A stretch of 64,000 bases of DNA from Heterohyrax brucei. Lineage: Eukaryota > Chordata > Mammalia > Hyracoidea > Procaviidae. A model generated the notes under the pieces. The model was not told the DNA's origin. It saw only the letters and a program-made list of their open reading frames with translations, and did no database searches. The position numbers and the translations under genes are program-made. The DNA lies in assembly GCA_028571685.1 (NCBI GenBank), contig CM053143.1, positions 157,536,329 through 157,600,328 on the forward strand, given 5' to 3'. Shown in pieces: positions 42,826-54,180 of this stretch (position 1 is the stretch's first letter; every line of letters starts with the position of its first letter).

Positions 42826-44159
42826 CAGATGAGCAATCTGTGCTTAGTCATATATCATTTAGACAGCAGGTAGTCTTGTTAAAAACAGGGACTTTCTGTT
42901 AAAATGAGTTGCAAGTATGTGGAGTGAGAATCAGAACGCCAAACTCCTTTATGGATTTTCTCTTTTCATCCCTTTTACTTTCATTCCACAGTTTACTCAG
43001 CTAATCAGTACAGCTTATCTTACTCTCTGGATAGTGATGAACAGGAAGCAAAGAAATACATACACAGAAAATCCTTTAAATAGTAATAAATACTAAAAAT
43101 ATAATGTATCATTTAATATATCCTCATAACTCTATCACTGTTAGTTAGCTGGCTGTGTTTGCACCCTAGGCTATGTGAAACTTTAAAATGTTTTCCTATT
43201 TGGGAACCAAGTAAACACTTACTGCTATCCCAAGTGGAGTGGAAATGAAAGTTGAGTCATGATTATTACCAAGTGCAATAGACCTTACTGCAGTTACTTT
43301 GCTGTCAGTTCACATTTTTAAATACTTTATATATGCTGCTCTCTTAGACCTTACGGCTGCATGGTTGACCACTGTTCCTTGGTTCAAGTTAAAAACCACA
43401 GCACTCTGAACAGGTCATAAATCACCTCATTCCGAAAGGTGAGGATTACAACCAGAGTAAAACCTCATCACTTTTATGGATGACTGTTTTTGATTAGACA
43501 AAACATACAACAGGTATATTTTCTAAGGCTGTCAGAATGCCTCTGGCTCACTGTGGTGCAGGGAGCATCTGTCACTTTTCCGCTCAAAGCATCCATCAGG
43601 CAAAATTATTAAATCAACATGCATCATTTTGTATAATAGCACTAAAATCACCGTTATAGAACACAGTTTGGGGATTGATTTTCCAAGCTCTGAAAATAAA
43701 CCACTTGGCTTCATGTTTATGGTTATGTAATAGCAGGAGATCATTATCTTGTGACAAAACTCTATTTTATTGACATTATCTGTAAATGATCCCTTGATAA
43801 GATATTTCAAATTTAATATACATTCAATTTATGAGAATTCCATTCACACTGTACTGGCATGTATCTATTCTTCCATTGTTGTTGTTTTGCTTTTTTTTAA
43901 CACCGAAACATTGGAAAGCAAACATAATCATTTATTTCTGTGATGCTGTTTTCTCCCTGGTTAATTCACTTAGCAACTATATAACTATGCTGAAAGTTTT
44001 GATCTAACGTTGATGATGATGATGACAAGAAATGGACTAGGGCTGAATCCTGACACTCGAATAGTGTGACCTAATGCAAGGTGTTTACTCTGTCTTTCTG
44101 AATATGTTTAATAATCTATGAAAGAGAGGTATATTAATAAGATGCAATTCATATGATGT
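42826..44159. other. Unassigned sequence
   Basis: About 1.3 kb of sequence without any repeat I recognise. No coding signal. A (GAT)n-like run lies near 44010. Confidence 0.5.
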
Positions 44160-44340
44160 TTCCTGGACTAAAATCAGTAAGTTTGGGGTTACTAGTAGAG
44201 CACATTCAAGGTTTGAATCTACCCTGAGATATCTCAGAGAAAAGACCTGGCAATATGTTTTGAAAAACACTGCTTCTGTGGTAGACAAGAGGACTCCATG
44301 AGCTGGAATTAACCCGATAGAGCTGATTTTGCTTTTTGGA
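44160..44340 (+). mobile_element. AfroSINE, long subtype, degraded
   Basis: 'ggtttgaatctaccctgaga' (B-box side), the extra block 'agaaaagacctggcaatatg', and the tail 'ccatgagctggaattaaccc'. The head is poorly kept. Confidence 0.6.
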
Positions 44341-44375
44341 TTGAATGAGCTAACAAGTTTAACAGCCTGAAAACA

Positions 44376-44548
44376 ATGACTGTCACATAGTTGTTAAGTG
44401 CTACATCTGCTAACCAAATGGGCGGCAGTTTGAATCCACTAGGCACTCCTAGGAAACTCTATGAGGAAGTTTTACTCAGTCCTACAGGGTTGCTATAAGT
44501 TGGAAATCAACACAAAGGCACTGACTTTGGCTTGGTTTTTGGTTTTGT
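44376..44548 (+). mobile_element. AfroSINE
   Basis: Complete: head 'tgtcacatagttgttaagtg', 'actaggcactcctaggaaac', tail 'ttgctataagttggaaatca' and 'ggcttggtttttggttttg'. Confidence 0.83.
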
Positions 44549-44916
44549 CGCATAATAAGTGCAATATAGCCAACCTTTGTATTCATCTTTCACCTTTTAC
44601 ACATTTATTCATTTGTTTCTTAGCTGTGACCCAGGGCAATATACTTAAATTTTCTGGGATACCACATGCTGGTAATACTGATGGTTTTCCATTGTTTCAC
44701 ATATTACAAGAAACAATGTTTGTAAATTTTATTTAAAACCTATAGAAAAAAATGTCCTTCACATAAAATGATCCAGGGCAGTTTTGAAGTAATTTGTTAA
44801 AACTGGGAGGATTATCATTCTATGGGAAATGATGTAATACATTATTTGGAAGTTATTTCCAAATTGACTATGTATTGCTCTGTGTATTTAAATTTTTCTT
44901 CTCTAGATCCACTTTC
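44549..44916. other. Unassigned sequence
   Basis: No recognised element before the RTE start. Confidence 0.45.
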
Positions 44917-45389
44917 TCCCCATGTCTGTCAGTGTGTTGGTCTGTGGAAGCCTGCCTATTTGCTATGATGCTGTAAGCTGTGCCACTGTTATGCAGATAC
45001 CAGCAGGGTCACCCATAGTAAACAGGTTTCAGCTGAGCTTCTGGACTAAGACAGACTAGGAAAAAGGACATCACAGTTGACATCTGGAAAACGTTAGCTG
45101 ACTAGAACCCTAAGAACATCAGCCAAACACTGTGTGATGTAGTGCTAGAAGATGAGTCCTCATATTGGAAGACACTCAAAAGATGACTGGGGAAGAATTG
45201 CCTGCTCAAAGTAGCATCAACCTTAATGACATGGATGGAGTCAAGCTTTCAGAACCTTCATTTGCTGATGTGGATAAGAAGAAACAGCTGCAAACATCCA
45301 CTGATACTTGGAAAGTGGAATGTATAAAGTACTAATCTAGGAAAATTGGAAATCCTCCAAAATGAAATGTAGTACATAAAGATCAATGT

Positions 45390-47195
45390 TCTGGACATTA
45401 GTGTGCTGAAATGGACTGGTATTGGCCATTTTGAATTAGAAAATTATATAGTCTCCTGTGCCAGGAATGACAACTTGAAGGTAAATGGTCAAATTCCATT
45501 CCATCGAAAAGAACATTTTAAGAACTATCCCAATGTACAATGCTGTCAGTGATAGGATAATTTTCATATGCCTACAAGGAAGACCAGTTAATGTAACTAT
45601 TATTCAAATTTACATACCAACCACTAAGGCCAAAGATAGAGAAACTGAAGATTTTTCTTAGCTTCTACAGTCTGAAATTGATCAAACACACAATCAGGAT
45701 TGACAATTATTAGGGATTGGGAAGTGAATGTTGGAAACAAAGAAGAAGGATCAGTAGTTGGAAAATATGGTGTTTGTGATAGAAATGATATCAGAGACTG
45801 CATGATAGTATTTTGCAAGACCAGCAGTTTGTTCATTGCAAATACCTTTTGTTACCAACACTGACAGTAATTACACATATTTGGACTTCAGCAGATGGGA
45901 TGCATAGGAATAAAATCAGCTACATCTGTGGGAAGAGATGATGGAAAAGCATGATATCATCAGTCAGAACAAGACCAGGTGTTGACTGCAGCACAAATCA
46001 TCATTTGCTCACATGCAAGTTCAAATTGAAACTGAAGAAGATTAGAACATGTCCACGAAAGCCAAAGTATGACCTTGTGTATGCTCCACCTGAGTTTAGA
46101 GGCCATCTCAAAACTAGACTTGTTGCATTGAATACAAATGACCAAACATCAGCAAAGCTGTGGAACAACATCAAGGACATTGTAAATTAGCAAAGTAAGA
46201 GGTTACTAAAAAGATAGGAGAGAAAAAATGACCAAAATAGGTGTCAGAACAGAAAATTTCAAAGGGTGGCTTGACAGACAATGTAAAGTATTGTGCCTAT
46301 TCCCAAGAAAGGTGATCCAACTGAATGTGGAAATTACTGAACAAGATCATTAATATTACATGCAAATAAAATTTTGCTGACAATCATTCGAAAGAGGCTA
46401 CAGCAGTACATTCACAAGGAACTTCCAGAAATTCAGGCTGGACTCGGAAGAGGACATGGGACAGGGAACATCACTGCTGTTGTTAGATGGATCTTGGATG
46501 AAAACAGAGAATACCATAAAAATGATTACCTATGCAAAGGCACTTGATTTTATGGATCATAACAAATTATGGACAACATTGCTAGGAATGGGAATTTGAG
46601 AACATTTATTTGTGCTCATAAGGAATCTGTACACGAATGAAACAGCAATCACTGGAATAGAACAAGGGTACAATGCATGGTTTAAAGTCAGGAAAGGTGT
46701 GCATCCCTTCCTGGAGGTTGTATCCTTTCAGCATATCTATTCAATCTGTATGCTGAGGAAATAGGTCAAGAAGCTAGACTACGTATGAAGAAGAATGGGG
46801 CATCAGGATTTGAGGAGGACTCACTAGCAACCTGTACCATGCAGATGAGAGAAGCTTACTTGCTGAAGGCTAAGATTTCAAACACTGATGAAAATTAGTG
46901 ATCACAGTCTTCAGTATGAATTACCCTTTAACAACAAAAAAACGAAATTCTCACAACTGGACTAATACAAACATCATGATAAGTGGAGAAATTATTGAGG
47001 TTTTCAAGGATTTCATTTTACCTGGATCCACTATCAACATCTATAGAAGCAGCAGTAATGAAAAAAAACAAGCACATCACATTTTCAAATCTGCTGCCAC
47101 AGACCTCTTTAAAGTGTTGAAAAGCAAAGATGTCACCTTGAAGACTCAGGTGCTTCTGACCCATGCCATGTTCAGTCACATCATATGCATGTGAC
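45390..47195 (+). pseudogene. RTE polyprotein remnant (APE endonuclease and RT)
   Basis: An AP-type endonuclease followed by a reverse transcriptase in one long frame in live relatives. Endonuclease part: 'VLKWTGIGHFEL' near 45405-45440 and 'SSVRTRPGVDCSTNHHLL' (ORF 45951-46190), a decayed catalytic-site region. RT part: RTE palm sequence from about 46330, with the catalytic box near 46829 reading YHADE in place of YADD. The frame at 46898-47194 has FKSAATDLFKVLKSKDVTLK. Many stops and indels; no function possible. Confidence 0.82.
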
Positions 47196-47303
47196 ACCTG
47201 GACAATACATAAGAATGACAAGAAGAATCTATGTCTTTGAATTCTCTTTAATTTGTTGGAAGATGTATGAGCAGAGTGCTTCTTAGAAGTAAGGATGATG
47301 AGA

Positions 47304-47321
47304 CTACATTTTACATACTTT
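47304..47321. repeat. L1 target-site duplication, left
   Basis: CTACATTTTACATACTTT, an exact 18-base match to 48552-48569. The RTE is continuous if the sequence between is removed. Confidence 0.95.
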
Positions 47322-48551
47322 TTTTTTAATTATGATTGAGTGAAAATGTACATTCTCGTATAAATTTACATGTCCACCTATATGCAGCTTCCACTGCTCT
47401 CCCTGCCCGGTGAGAGCACACTGTTCCTCTCTGCTCCATACATGTCTCATCCTCCCAACACCCTCCTTTCCCCTCCTCTCCATCCACTCTCCTTCCTCCA
47501 GCCAGAGGTCAGCAGGATGATATCCTGTAGATGCATAGAACCATAAAGTGCATCCAATATATGATCACTCTGCATCGCCAAGCCCAATCCATTTGTGTCT
47601 GAAGAGTGGAACTTCATTATGATTTATGGGCAAGGGCAGCATCAGGGCCAGGGGCCATGCTCCCAGGGGAACCCCGAAACCACTGGACCATCAATTGAGG
47701 TCTTTTAGTGGAGATCTCATGATGCATCCCTTTTATTTCTGTGTTGCCAGTGAGAGTCAACTTAATGAACTCCATCGCAGCATGCTCTTAGGCGAAATCG
47801 AGGCCAATTGGCACAACTAGCGGTTTTTTTTTTAATTTTTATTTTTATTTAACATAACTGAGTGAAAATGTATATTCACATATAAATTTACATGCCCACC
47901 TATATGCAGCTTCCACTGCTCTCCCTGTCCGGTGACTGCACACTATTCCTCTCTGCTCCATACATGTCTCATCCTCCCCACAGCCTCCTTTCCCCTCCTC
48001 TCCGTCCACTCCCCTTCCTCCAGCCAGAGGTCAGCAAGATGATATCCTATAGATGTATAGAATCATAAAGTGTTTCCCTATATGGTCACTCTGCATTGCC
48101 AAGTCCAATCCATTCCTGTCCAAAGAGTGGACCTTTGTTATAATTTATGGGAAAGGGCAGCATCAGGGCCGGGGGCCATGCTCTCAGAGGAACCCCCAAA
48201 CCGCTGGAGCATCAATTGAGGTCTTTTAGTGGAGATCTCATGATGCACCCCTTTTTATTCTTGTGTTGCCAGTGAGACTCCTCTCTGTGAGCTCCATCAT
48301 GGCTATCGCTGGGGACAACTAGCGTTTTGCTAAGAGAGCTCTCTGCACCCCACATTGGTGTGTGGCATCTGGGGCCTTAAAAGCTGCCAAGCTGCCTTCC
48401 GAGGGCAGAGCAAATGGTCCCAACTCAGCAGGAATGGATGCTCACCGAGGACCAAAATGACATGGGGTAAAAACCCGAAAGACAGGAAGACCCACATGAG
48501 TGGGTGCCTACATCGACTTGGGACCAGAAGAACCAGATGGTGCCCAGCCAG
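47322..48551 (-). mobile_element. L1 3' UTR insertion with 5' inversion
   Basis: Minus-strand L1 3' UTR (47322 to about 47776) is followed by the next upstream part of the same UTR in the opposite direction (about 47776-47822 and 48325-48551; for example 'tgctaagagagctctctgca' and 'tcccaactcagcaggaatgg' read on the plus strand). A second L1 interrupts the inverted part. 5' inversion is the mark of twin priming during L1 insertion. The exact 18-bp target duplication fits a single insertion into the RTE. Confidence 0.9.
47823..48314 (-). mobile_element. L1 3'-UTR fragment nested in the inverted L1
   Basis: A second L1 3' UTR copy with its own A tail (plus-strand T run 47824-47833). It is flanked by ACAACTAGCG at 47813-47822 and 48315-48324, and the first L1's inverted segment is continuous if it is removed. 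About 492 bp, 5' truncated. Confidence 0.9.
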
Positions 48552-48802
48552 CTACATTTTACATACTTTGAACATGTTGTCAAGAGGGATTAGTCCCTGG
48601 AAAGGAACACCATGCTTTTTAGAGAGGACAGTCAGCCAAACAGAGCAAAACTTTCAGCGAGATGGATTAACACAGTGGATGCACCAATGGGATCTAGTGT
48701 AGCACCTACTGTGCATGGGGTGCTGGACCACGGAGTGTTTCCTTCTGTTGTGCAAAGAATTGCTGAGTTAGAGCCAACTGGATGGCACCTAACAACAACA
48801 GT

Positions 48803-51165
48803 GACAACACCAGTTCCCTTCTTTAACTCCCCTCACTCTGCTTTATGTATCCAGTGACTGGTATCTATGCACTGCATCCATCCTTAGGCTTGTCCTCTGG
48901 CTTCTAAATGGGTTTGTCAGAAGGGGAACATTAGCTAGAGATTGACCTTCAATGATCAGTGAAGTCAGCAATTTATTACCTTGATTCTGTCTGTAAGATC
49001 AAAAGAAATTGAATATCTGTCTCTCTTTCTTTTTTAGTTGTTGTAAAAATACGTGTAACATGATGTTTGTCAATTCAACACTTTTTAGGTATACAGGCAA
49101 TATATTCAATTTCAAGTATTGTTTTGTGTGACCATCACCAGTATCCATTGCCAAATCATCTGTCCCGTAAATAAAACCTTGATGCTACCTAAACAATGAT
49201 TCCTCTTCTTTCCTTCCCTTCTCCCACCCATAAACACTATTAAAATCTAATTGCTATAAATTTTCATATGCTAGGTATTGCATATTCAGTGAACATCACT
49301 TTCCTGTTCGGTGGTCCTTTCCAAAGAGCTCTCGCTTTCTGGTTATGGCAGATGCTTTCTGTCTTTGTCCTTTTAGGACTATCACCAGTAAATGCCCCCA
49401 GCTTTTGCCAGCCCAAAGAGCTGCACTATCCCTGACTGAATTTCCCAATTCACACTGCTGACTACCACATTTAATAAATTATTTCAAGTTCAAATCACCA
49501 ATTTGAGTATGCCATTTGTTTCCTGTCTGGATCCTCACTAATGCAGATGCCTAAGTTGGAAATATAAATAAATCTATCTGTAACAGGTAAATATGTTAAG
49601 TACTTTAGAGAGAGGGATTCTACAGGTTTTTTGATTTTTTTTTAAGTGAGATGAAGTGCTTATTTTGAAAGCAACCATTTTGAAGACATGAAAGAATTTG
49701 TCACTCTCAGTAATAAAAATTTTCTAAAAGTGTTGAAAAATTATTATGCCTTTCTGAAACATAAGGTCAGATTAACATTCATGTTGATTTCACAAGGTAA
49801 CTGAGCATAGATTTGAATTGTAAAGTAGCTGTAATTATCTTTTTAACAGACACAGTAACTCTTCTTGGCAACAAGCACTATAATTAGATATTGTGTTCAG
49901 TACAAACTTCCATGTTTTTGACAGGTTGAAAGATGAAAAGATACACTAGAACTTCCTGTTACTAGTCTCACTTTTTGTATCTTCACATCACTTTACATCT
50001 GAGACTATGAACCAAATGGGATTTACATTTCATTATTTATGAAATATTGTTCCCTTTAGAGAAATAAAGAAGCCATGCTTTCAAAGAGTAGGGTTGGCTG
50101 TAGCGCTAGGATGCAATTTATTGTTTGCATGGTGATCATCTTTCTAAATAATAAAAATGTGCCCAGATACTGTAATATTTCTGGTAAGGTAAATAAATAA
50201 GAACACAGAACAATAACAGTAAAAGTAAAATGATCCCTGGTAATAATCTGTAACACATCAGAGATATTGGGAACAACAAAATACATCATAAAAGTCAGGA
50301 AAAATTCTAGAGTGGAAATTAAAGTTGTGTTTCTATTTGGGATGCTATTCTAGAAACTTACAATGTGTAAAATTAGCCACTGGGGCAATTCTTGGTCATC
50401 AAAATAATTCTGTTCTAATGAGAATCAGTTACATTCACACCAAAGAAAACTATGTAATAACAAAGCAAACTTCAGTGTCCCTAAGTTTTCTGTCCAGTTT
50501 TTGTCACACCTCCCCATTTTAGTGTTTTCTATACTTCCTAGTTTCCTACCTTTGCCAACAAAACATTATCAGCCAATTTGGTGGATAAAATACTAATGTG
50601 TGTACGAAGACTGGGGGTGGGGGGTGGGGGGGACTTCATCTCAGCTCTTGTGGAAAGCAAATTAGGTTTAAAAACTTTTATAAATGTGCTTTCTATTTTG
50701 ACTTGAGGTGAAAATATTTATTGTAGCAACTGTTGGATAGTGATACACATACACCAAGGAGGTAAACAGAGAAATGGTTTGTTTTGGAAAAACAACCTGG
50801 ATAAACAACAAATTAGTAGGAGGATAGGTGCTTCAGTTGTATCAAGGAAGTATGGTGGTAGGCTAAGAAGATGTCAATGATATTCAAAATACTCAGCATT
50901 AAATTACATAATTCACTCTGTAATTATAATTGTCATCTCATCCTTCATTTCATTTGATTCACATTAAAAAAAAAATCCTCTGATTTAAAAGAGGTAAAAT
51001 CTCTCTCAGCCTTTAAGTGCTGAAGCTTGGACCACTTTCATCCCTGAGAGAGTATTTGTATCAATGGGTCCACAGATGTTCTTGATTGGGTGATAAAATA
51101 CAGTTATCTCAAGAGCAATCTTATTTTATTTTACTGTTCTAAGTTTTTTATATGACCATAGGGAA
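48803..51165. other. Mostly unassigned; possible old L1 end near 49.03-49.33 kb
   Basis: At about 49030-49330 'gtgtgaccatcaccagtatc' and its surroundings resemble the antisense 3' end of old L1M elements. At about 49430-49560 the 'gtttcctgtctggatcctca' end resembles a MaLR-type LTR end. The rest to 51165 shows nothing recognisable. Confidence 0.4.
50613..50632 (+). repeat. G-rich run
   Basis: Runs of 5, 6 and 7 G separated by single T in 20 bases, dense enough to allow a four-stranded G structure. No promoter or gene lies nearby. Confidence 0.8.
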
Positions 51166-51170
51166 TCTGG

Positions 51171-51330
51171 AATCCCTGGTGGTGTAGTGGTTAAGTGCTA
51201 TGGCTGCTAACCAGAAGGTCGGCAGCTCAAAACCGCCAGGCAGCCTTGGAAACTCTGCGGTGGCAGTTCCATAAGGTTGCTATGAGTCAGAGTCGAGCAG
51301 ACGACCGTGGGTTTGGTTTTTTTTGTTTCA
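51171..51330 (+). mobile_element. AfroSINE, best reference copy
   Basis: This copy best shows the family. It is about 160 bp: a tRNA-derived head with an A-box-like 'tggtgtagtggttaagtgc' (51178-51196) and a B-box-like region 'ggcagctcaaa' (51221), which form the internal Pol III promoter. A body 'ccttggaaactctgcgg' follows, then the tail 'gttgctatgagtcagagtcg' and 'gtgggtttggttttttttg'. The tail block up to the 'cgactcgacggca' equivalent matches the 3' end of the RTE elements here. AfroSINEs are known only from afrotherian mammals. It still has a few CpG sites, so it may be one of the younger copies. Confidence 0.93.
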
Positions 51331-51334
51331 TGAG

Positions 51335-51535
51335 GTGTCTGTGGGTGGCACAAATTATTAGGTGCTCAACTACTAGCCCAAAGACTGACAGTGTGAACCC
51401 ACTCTGAGGTGCCTAAGAAGGCAGACCTGCAGATCTGCTCCCAAAACGTCACAGTCTTGAAAGCCCTGAGGTGTAGCTCTGCTCTGCACACAAGTGATCA
51501 TCATGAGTTAACTTACTGACAGCTAACAACAAAAA
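51335..51535 (+). mobile_element. AfroSINE, long subtype
   Basis: It lies directly behind the short-type copy. Head 'ggtgtctgtgggtggcacaa', B-box-side 'gacagtgtgaacccactctg', the extra block 'cagatctgctcccaaaacgt', tail 'atcatcatgagttaactta' and an end 'gacagctaacaacaaaaacc' that looks more like the RTE end than the T-rich end of the short type. Confidence 0.8.
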
Positions 51536-54155
51536 CCAACGAGTAAGTATTAGAAAATGATGTGTTTCTAAACATTTTTTCCCATAGTGCTATATGTGGT
51601 CATTTCTTATTTGGTAGAGCCTGAGGCGGTGGATAGGTAAGTCCCTTCGAGAGACATTTGACAGCTTATTAGGGGGCTTTGGTGAAAGACATCACCACTG
51701 AGAAATATCAAGTAAATCTGAATACCAGCATAACAAATTCTGTCACAGTTATGAGAAACATTAGAATAATGAGGTAGTTTAGTAGAGCTCACTGATAACA
51801 TGGAAATAGTGTTCACAGAAACACATTCCTAGTATACTGAAATGGTGAGCAGGTTACAGTATTATTTTGCAACAGGAAATAGACATCCCCCCAAATGGCC
51901 AATTTTTATGGATTAGTACTCTAAACCCTATGTTTTCTCACGGTAAAATGAAGCAAACTACCTCGTTCACAGATGGAGATTCCAAACTAAACGTTACAGT
52001 GACGCTTCAGAGCCTTTTTTGTCATTGTTCTGGTGGAAAGAGAACTTAGGTTGAAGAAGGTGAAGACAAATCTGTAAAATGGGCAGAAACAAGGACAGTA
52101 TATCTGACACTGAAGGAAGAACCAACCTCTCACTTCTAACTTAATATTTGATTATCTGTTGATTTATGGGTTTTGTCTTAAAGACTTTGTTGTACAGTTT
52201 GACATATTTGTCTAAGCTGATTGAACACCTTAGAATACCCTTATTTGGGGAAATGAAACTATAAATTTCCTTGTGGGAGTTATAAGGAATAGTTACAAAG
52301 GGCCAGGTTGCTGTATACTGGTTGTTAGCCCAGAAGGCACTTGTAATAGAAAGGCAGATAACCTGATCTCACCTCCGGAGGTAGCCACCTGCACATGCAG
52401 AGTAGCAAGCACATTGTGTTCAAGGCACATAGTGTTGGATGAAAGGAAGACATATTCTTTTGTCAGTAGCTGAAGTTGCCAATGTGTTTAAAGAGGAACA
52501 GAATGCCAACAGAAATTATTAAATATGACTGCCGTATCTAGCTTTTAAGGTGATTCCCCAAGGTACTGTACCTGTCAGGTTTTAGCCCTTGGACATACAT
52601 TTCTCTTGTATTGAATCTGGATTGATCTGAAACCAACAGGCAATGGAAGAAGTCACTGTACAAGGTAGGTGTCTAGACTTCAAAAGTACAGGCAGATTCT
52701 ACTTCCTTGCTTTCAGAGGGCTCACTTTTGGAAGTTCTCACACAATAGGTAGGAAGGATAACTACTCCTGCGGAGACATTTTGTGAGGAGACCATGTAGA
52801 GAAGTCACTTGGAGAGGAGGGGCCCTGAGATAACACGAACAAGACTGGAGATCTAATAGTTCCTTCATTGCAGGTGAGCCTGAAGGCATTCCTGCATCAT
52901 CTGCCCTCTGACTGCAAACTGCATGAGACACTGCCAGTGAAACCAGTAGAACAAATTCCCAGAATGGTCTAGTGAATCCATAGAACTAGTATACACTTAA
53001 AAACAACAACAGAATAGTTTTGTTGAAGCAATCTAGGATTTCAGATGATTTGCTATTTAACACAAGACTGTTAAAGTGATAGCTTAGGATAAGATTCCTA
53101 GAACTATGTGGTGTAGTAAAGAAATTGTAGGTTTACTTAGAAAGGTAATGAAAATGAAGCTTAAAATATGATACTTCCAGAAAAAAAAAATCTTGCAAAT
53201 TGTTCTGAAAGCATCAAATTTTATGCTGTATTCATGGAGACTGATTGGCTAAAAAATAGATTCCTATTGAAATTGCATACCTGTATTAACATCTATAAAA
53301 TGTACGAAAGTAGGATAAAAAGAATAGTTTCATGGGTAAAGAAATATTAGAAAAATTTAAGCTATGTGGTGATAGTAAACCTATTTTATAAAGGAAATTC
53401 TAGTATCTTATTGCGTGAGACAGGTGTTGGTGATTATTTGCAATTTCACATGTCTATTACATTAAGCATTGTAGAAGTTTCTATAATATACATCTTAAGA
53501 AAGCATTGAGAAATATTAGCAAGTGAATATTGTCAATGATCGGTAGGTGAGTTAGAAGAGAACGGTTAACATTTGATCCTTCTTCCTCTCCTTTATCCTC
53601 TAGGATGCCAAAAGACTTGACCTACATTCAAATTTTCCTTCCAATATTTAGGAATATCATGCAGTATCTGACTAAGAACTGAGTACCAGAGTGAGCACTT
53701 CTACCTCATGGTCAAGACTGACTATTGATCAGTAATAACTAGTCTTGCTGAAAAACAGCTATTTCAGAGAGTAGAAGCTAGCATGTGTCTCAAGTATACT
53801 AGCTAGGAATAAAAGCTGAAAGAGGACTAGCGCTAGTGAGTTCTCTAAGCTAATAACGAACACACACATTCATCTTCCTCCTTTGTGAGCATACACATCC
53901 AAAATACAGAATGTTTCTGAAATATCCTGATGCTGTTTCTATATAATTGCTGTATGTTGTGTGTTGTTACTTAATTTGCCTAATTTCTTATTAGCTTGTG
54001 AGTCTGAAAGATAATCAGAACTCAGGACTGCAGCTACAGGGAAGGCGGAGTGGTCTTTGCAATGAAAACTTATTTATTCACGACAATAATTAGGAGACTT
54101 GAAATCTCCATGATCGTTTTACTGTCTTTCGGGAGTCTCTGTTAAGGAATGACTG
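51536..54155. other. Unassigned sequence
   Basis: About 2.6 kb, the longest stretch without a repeat I recognise. No long ORF and no splice-bounded conserved coding pattern visible by eye. Confidence 0.5.
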
Positions 54156-54171
54156 CTCTTCATTTATTCTT
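54156..54171. repeat. Target-site duplication of the full-length L1, 3' side
   Basis: CTCTTCATTTATTCTT, matching 61388-61403 with one difference (A against T at the seventh base). Confidence 0.9.
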
Positions 54172-54180
54172 TTTTTTTTT

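Larger units (their letters stand above)
44917..48802 (+). mobile_element. RTE (BovB clade), nearly full length, invaded by L1
   Basis: It starts with the RTE leader ('ccccatgtctgtcagtgtgt'), runs through endonuclease and reverse-transcriptase regions, and ends at the 3' tail 'gatggcacctaacaacaaca' at 48781-48800. Without the 1.2-kb L1 insertion (47322-48569, counting one target copy) it measures about 2.6 kb, slightly short of the ~3.2 kb usual for BovB. The deficit is mostly in the part between endonuclease and RT (around 46200-46300). Confidence 0.88.

Noticed and set aside
51171..51250. Possible tRNA gene from A-box and B-box-like sequences
   Set aside because: The boxes belong to the tRNA-derived head of an AfroSINE. 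No cloverleaf with closed acceptor stem can be drawn and SINE body follows directly.
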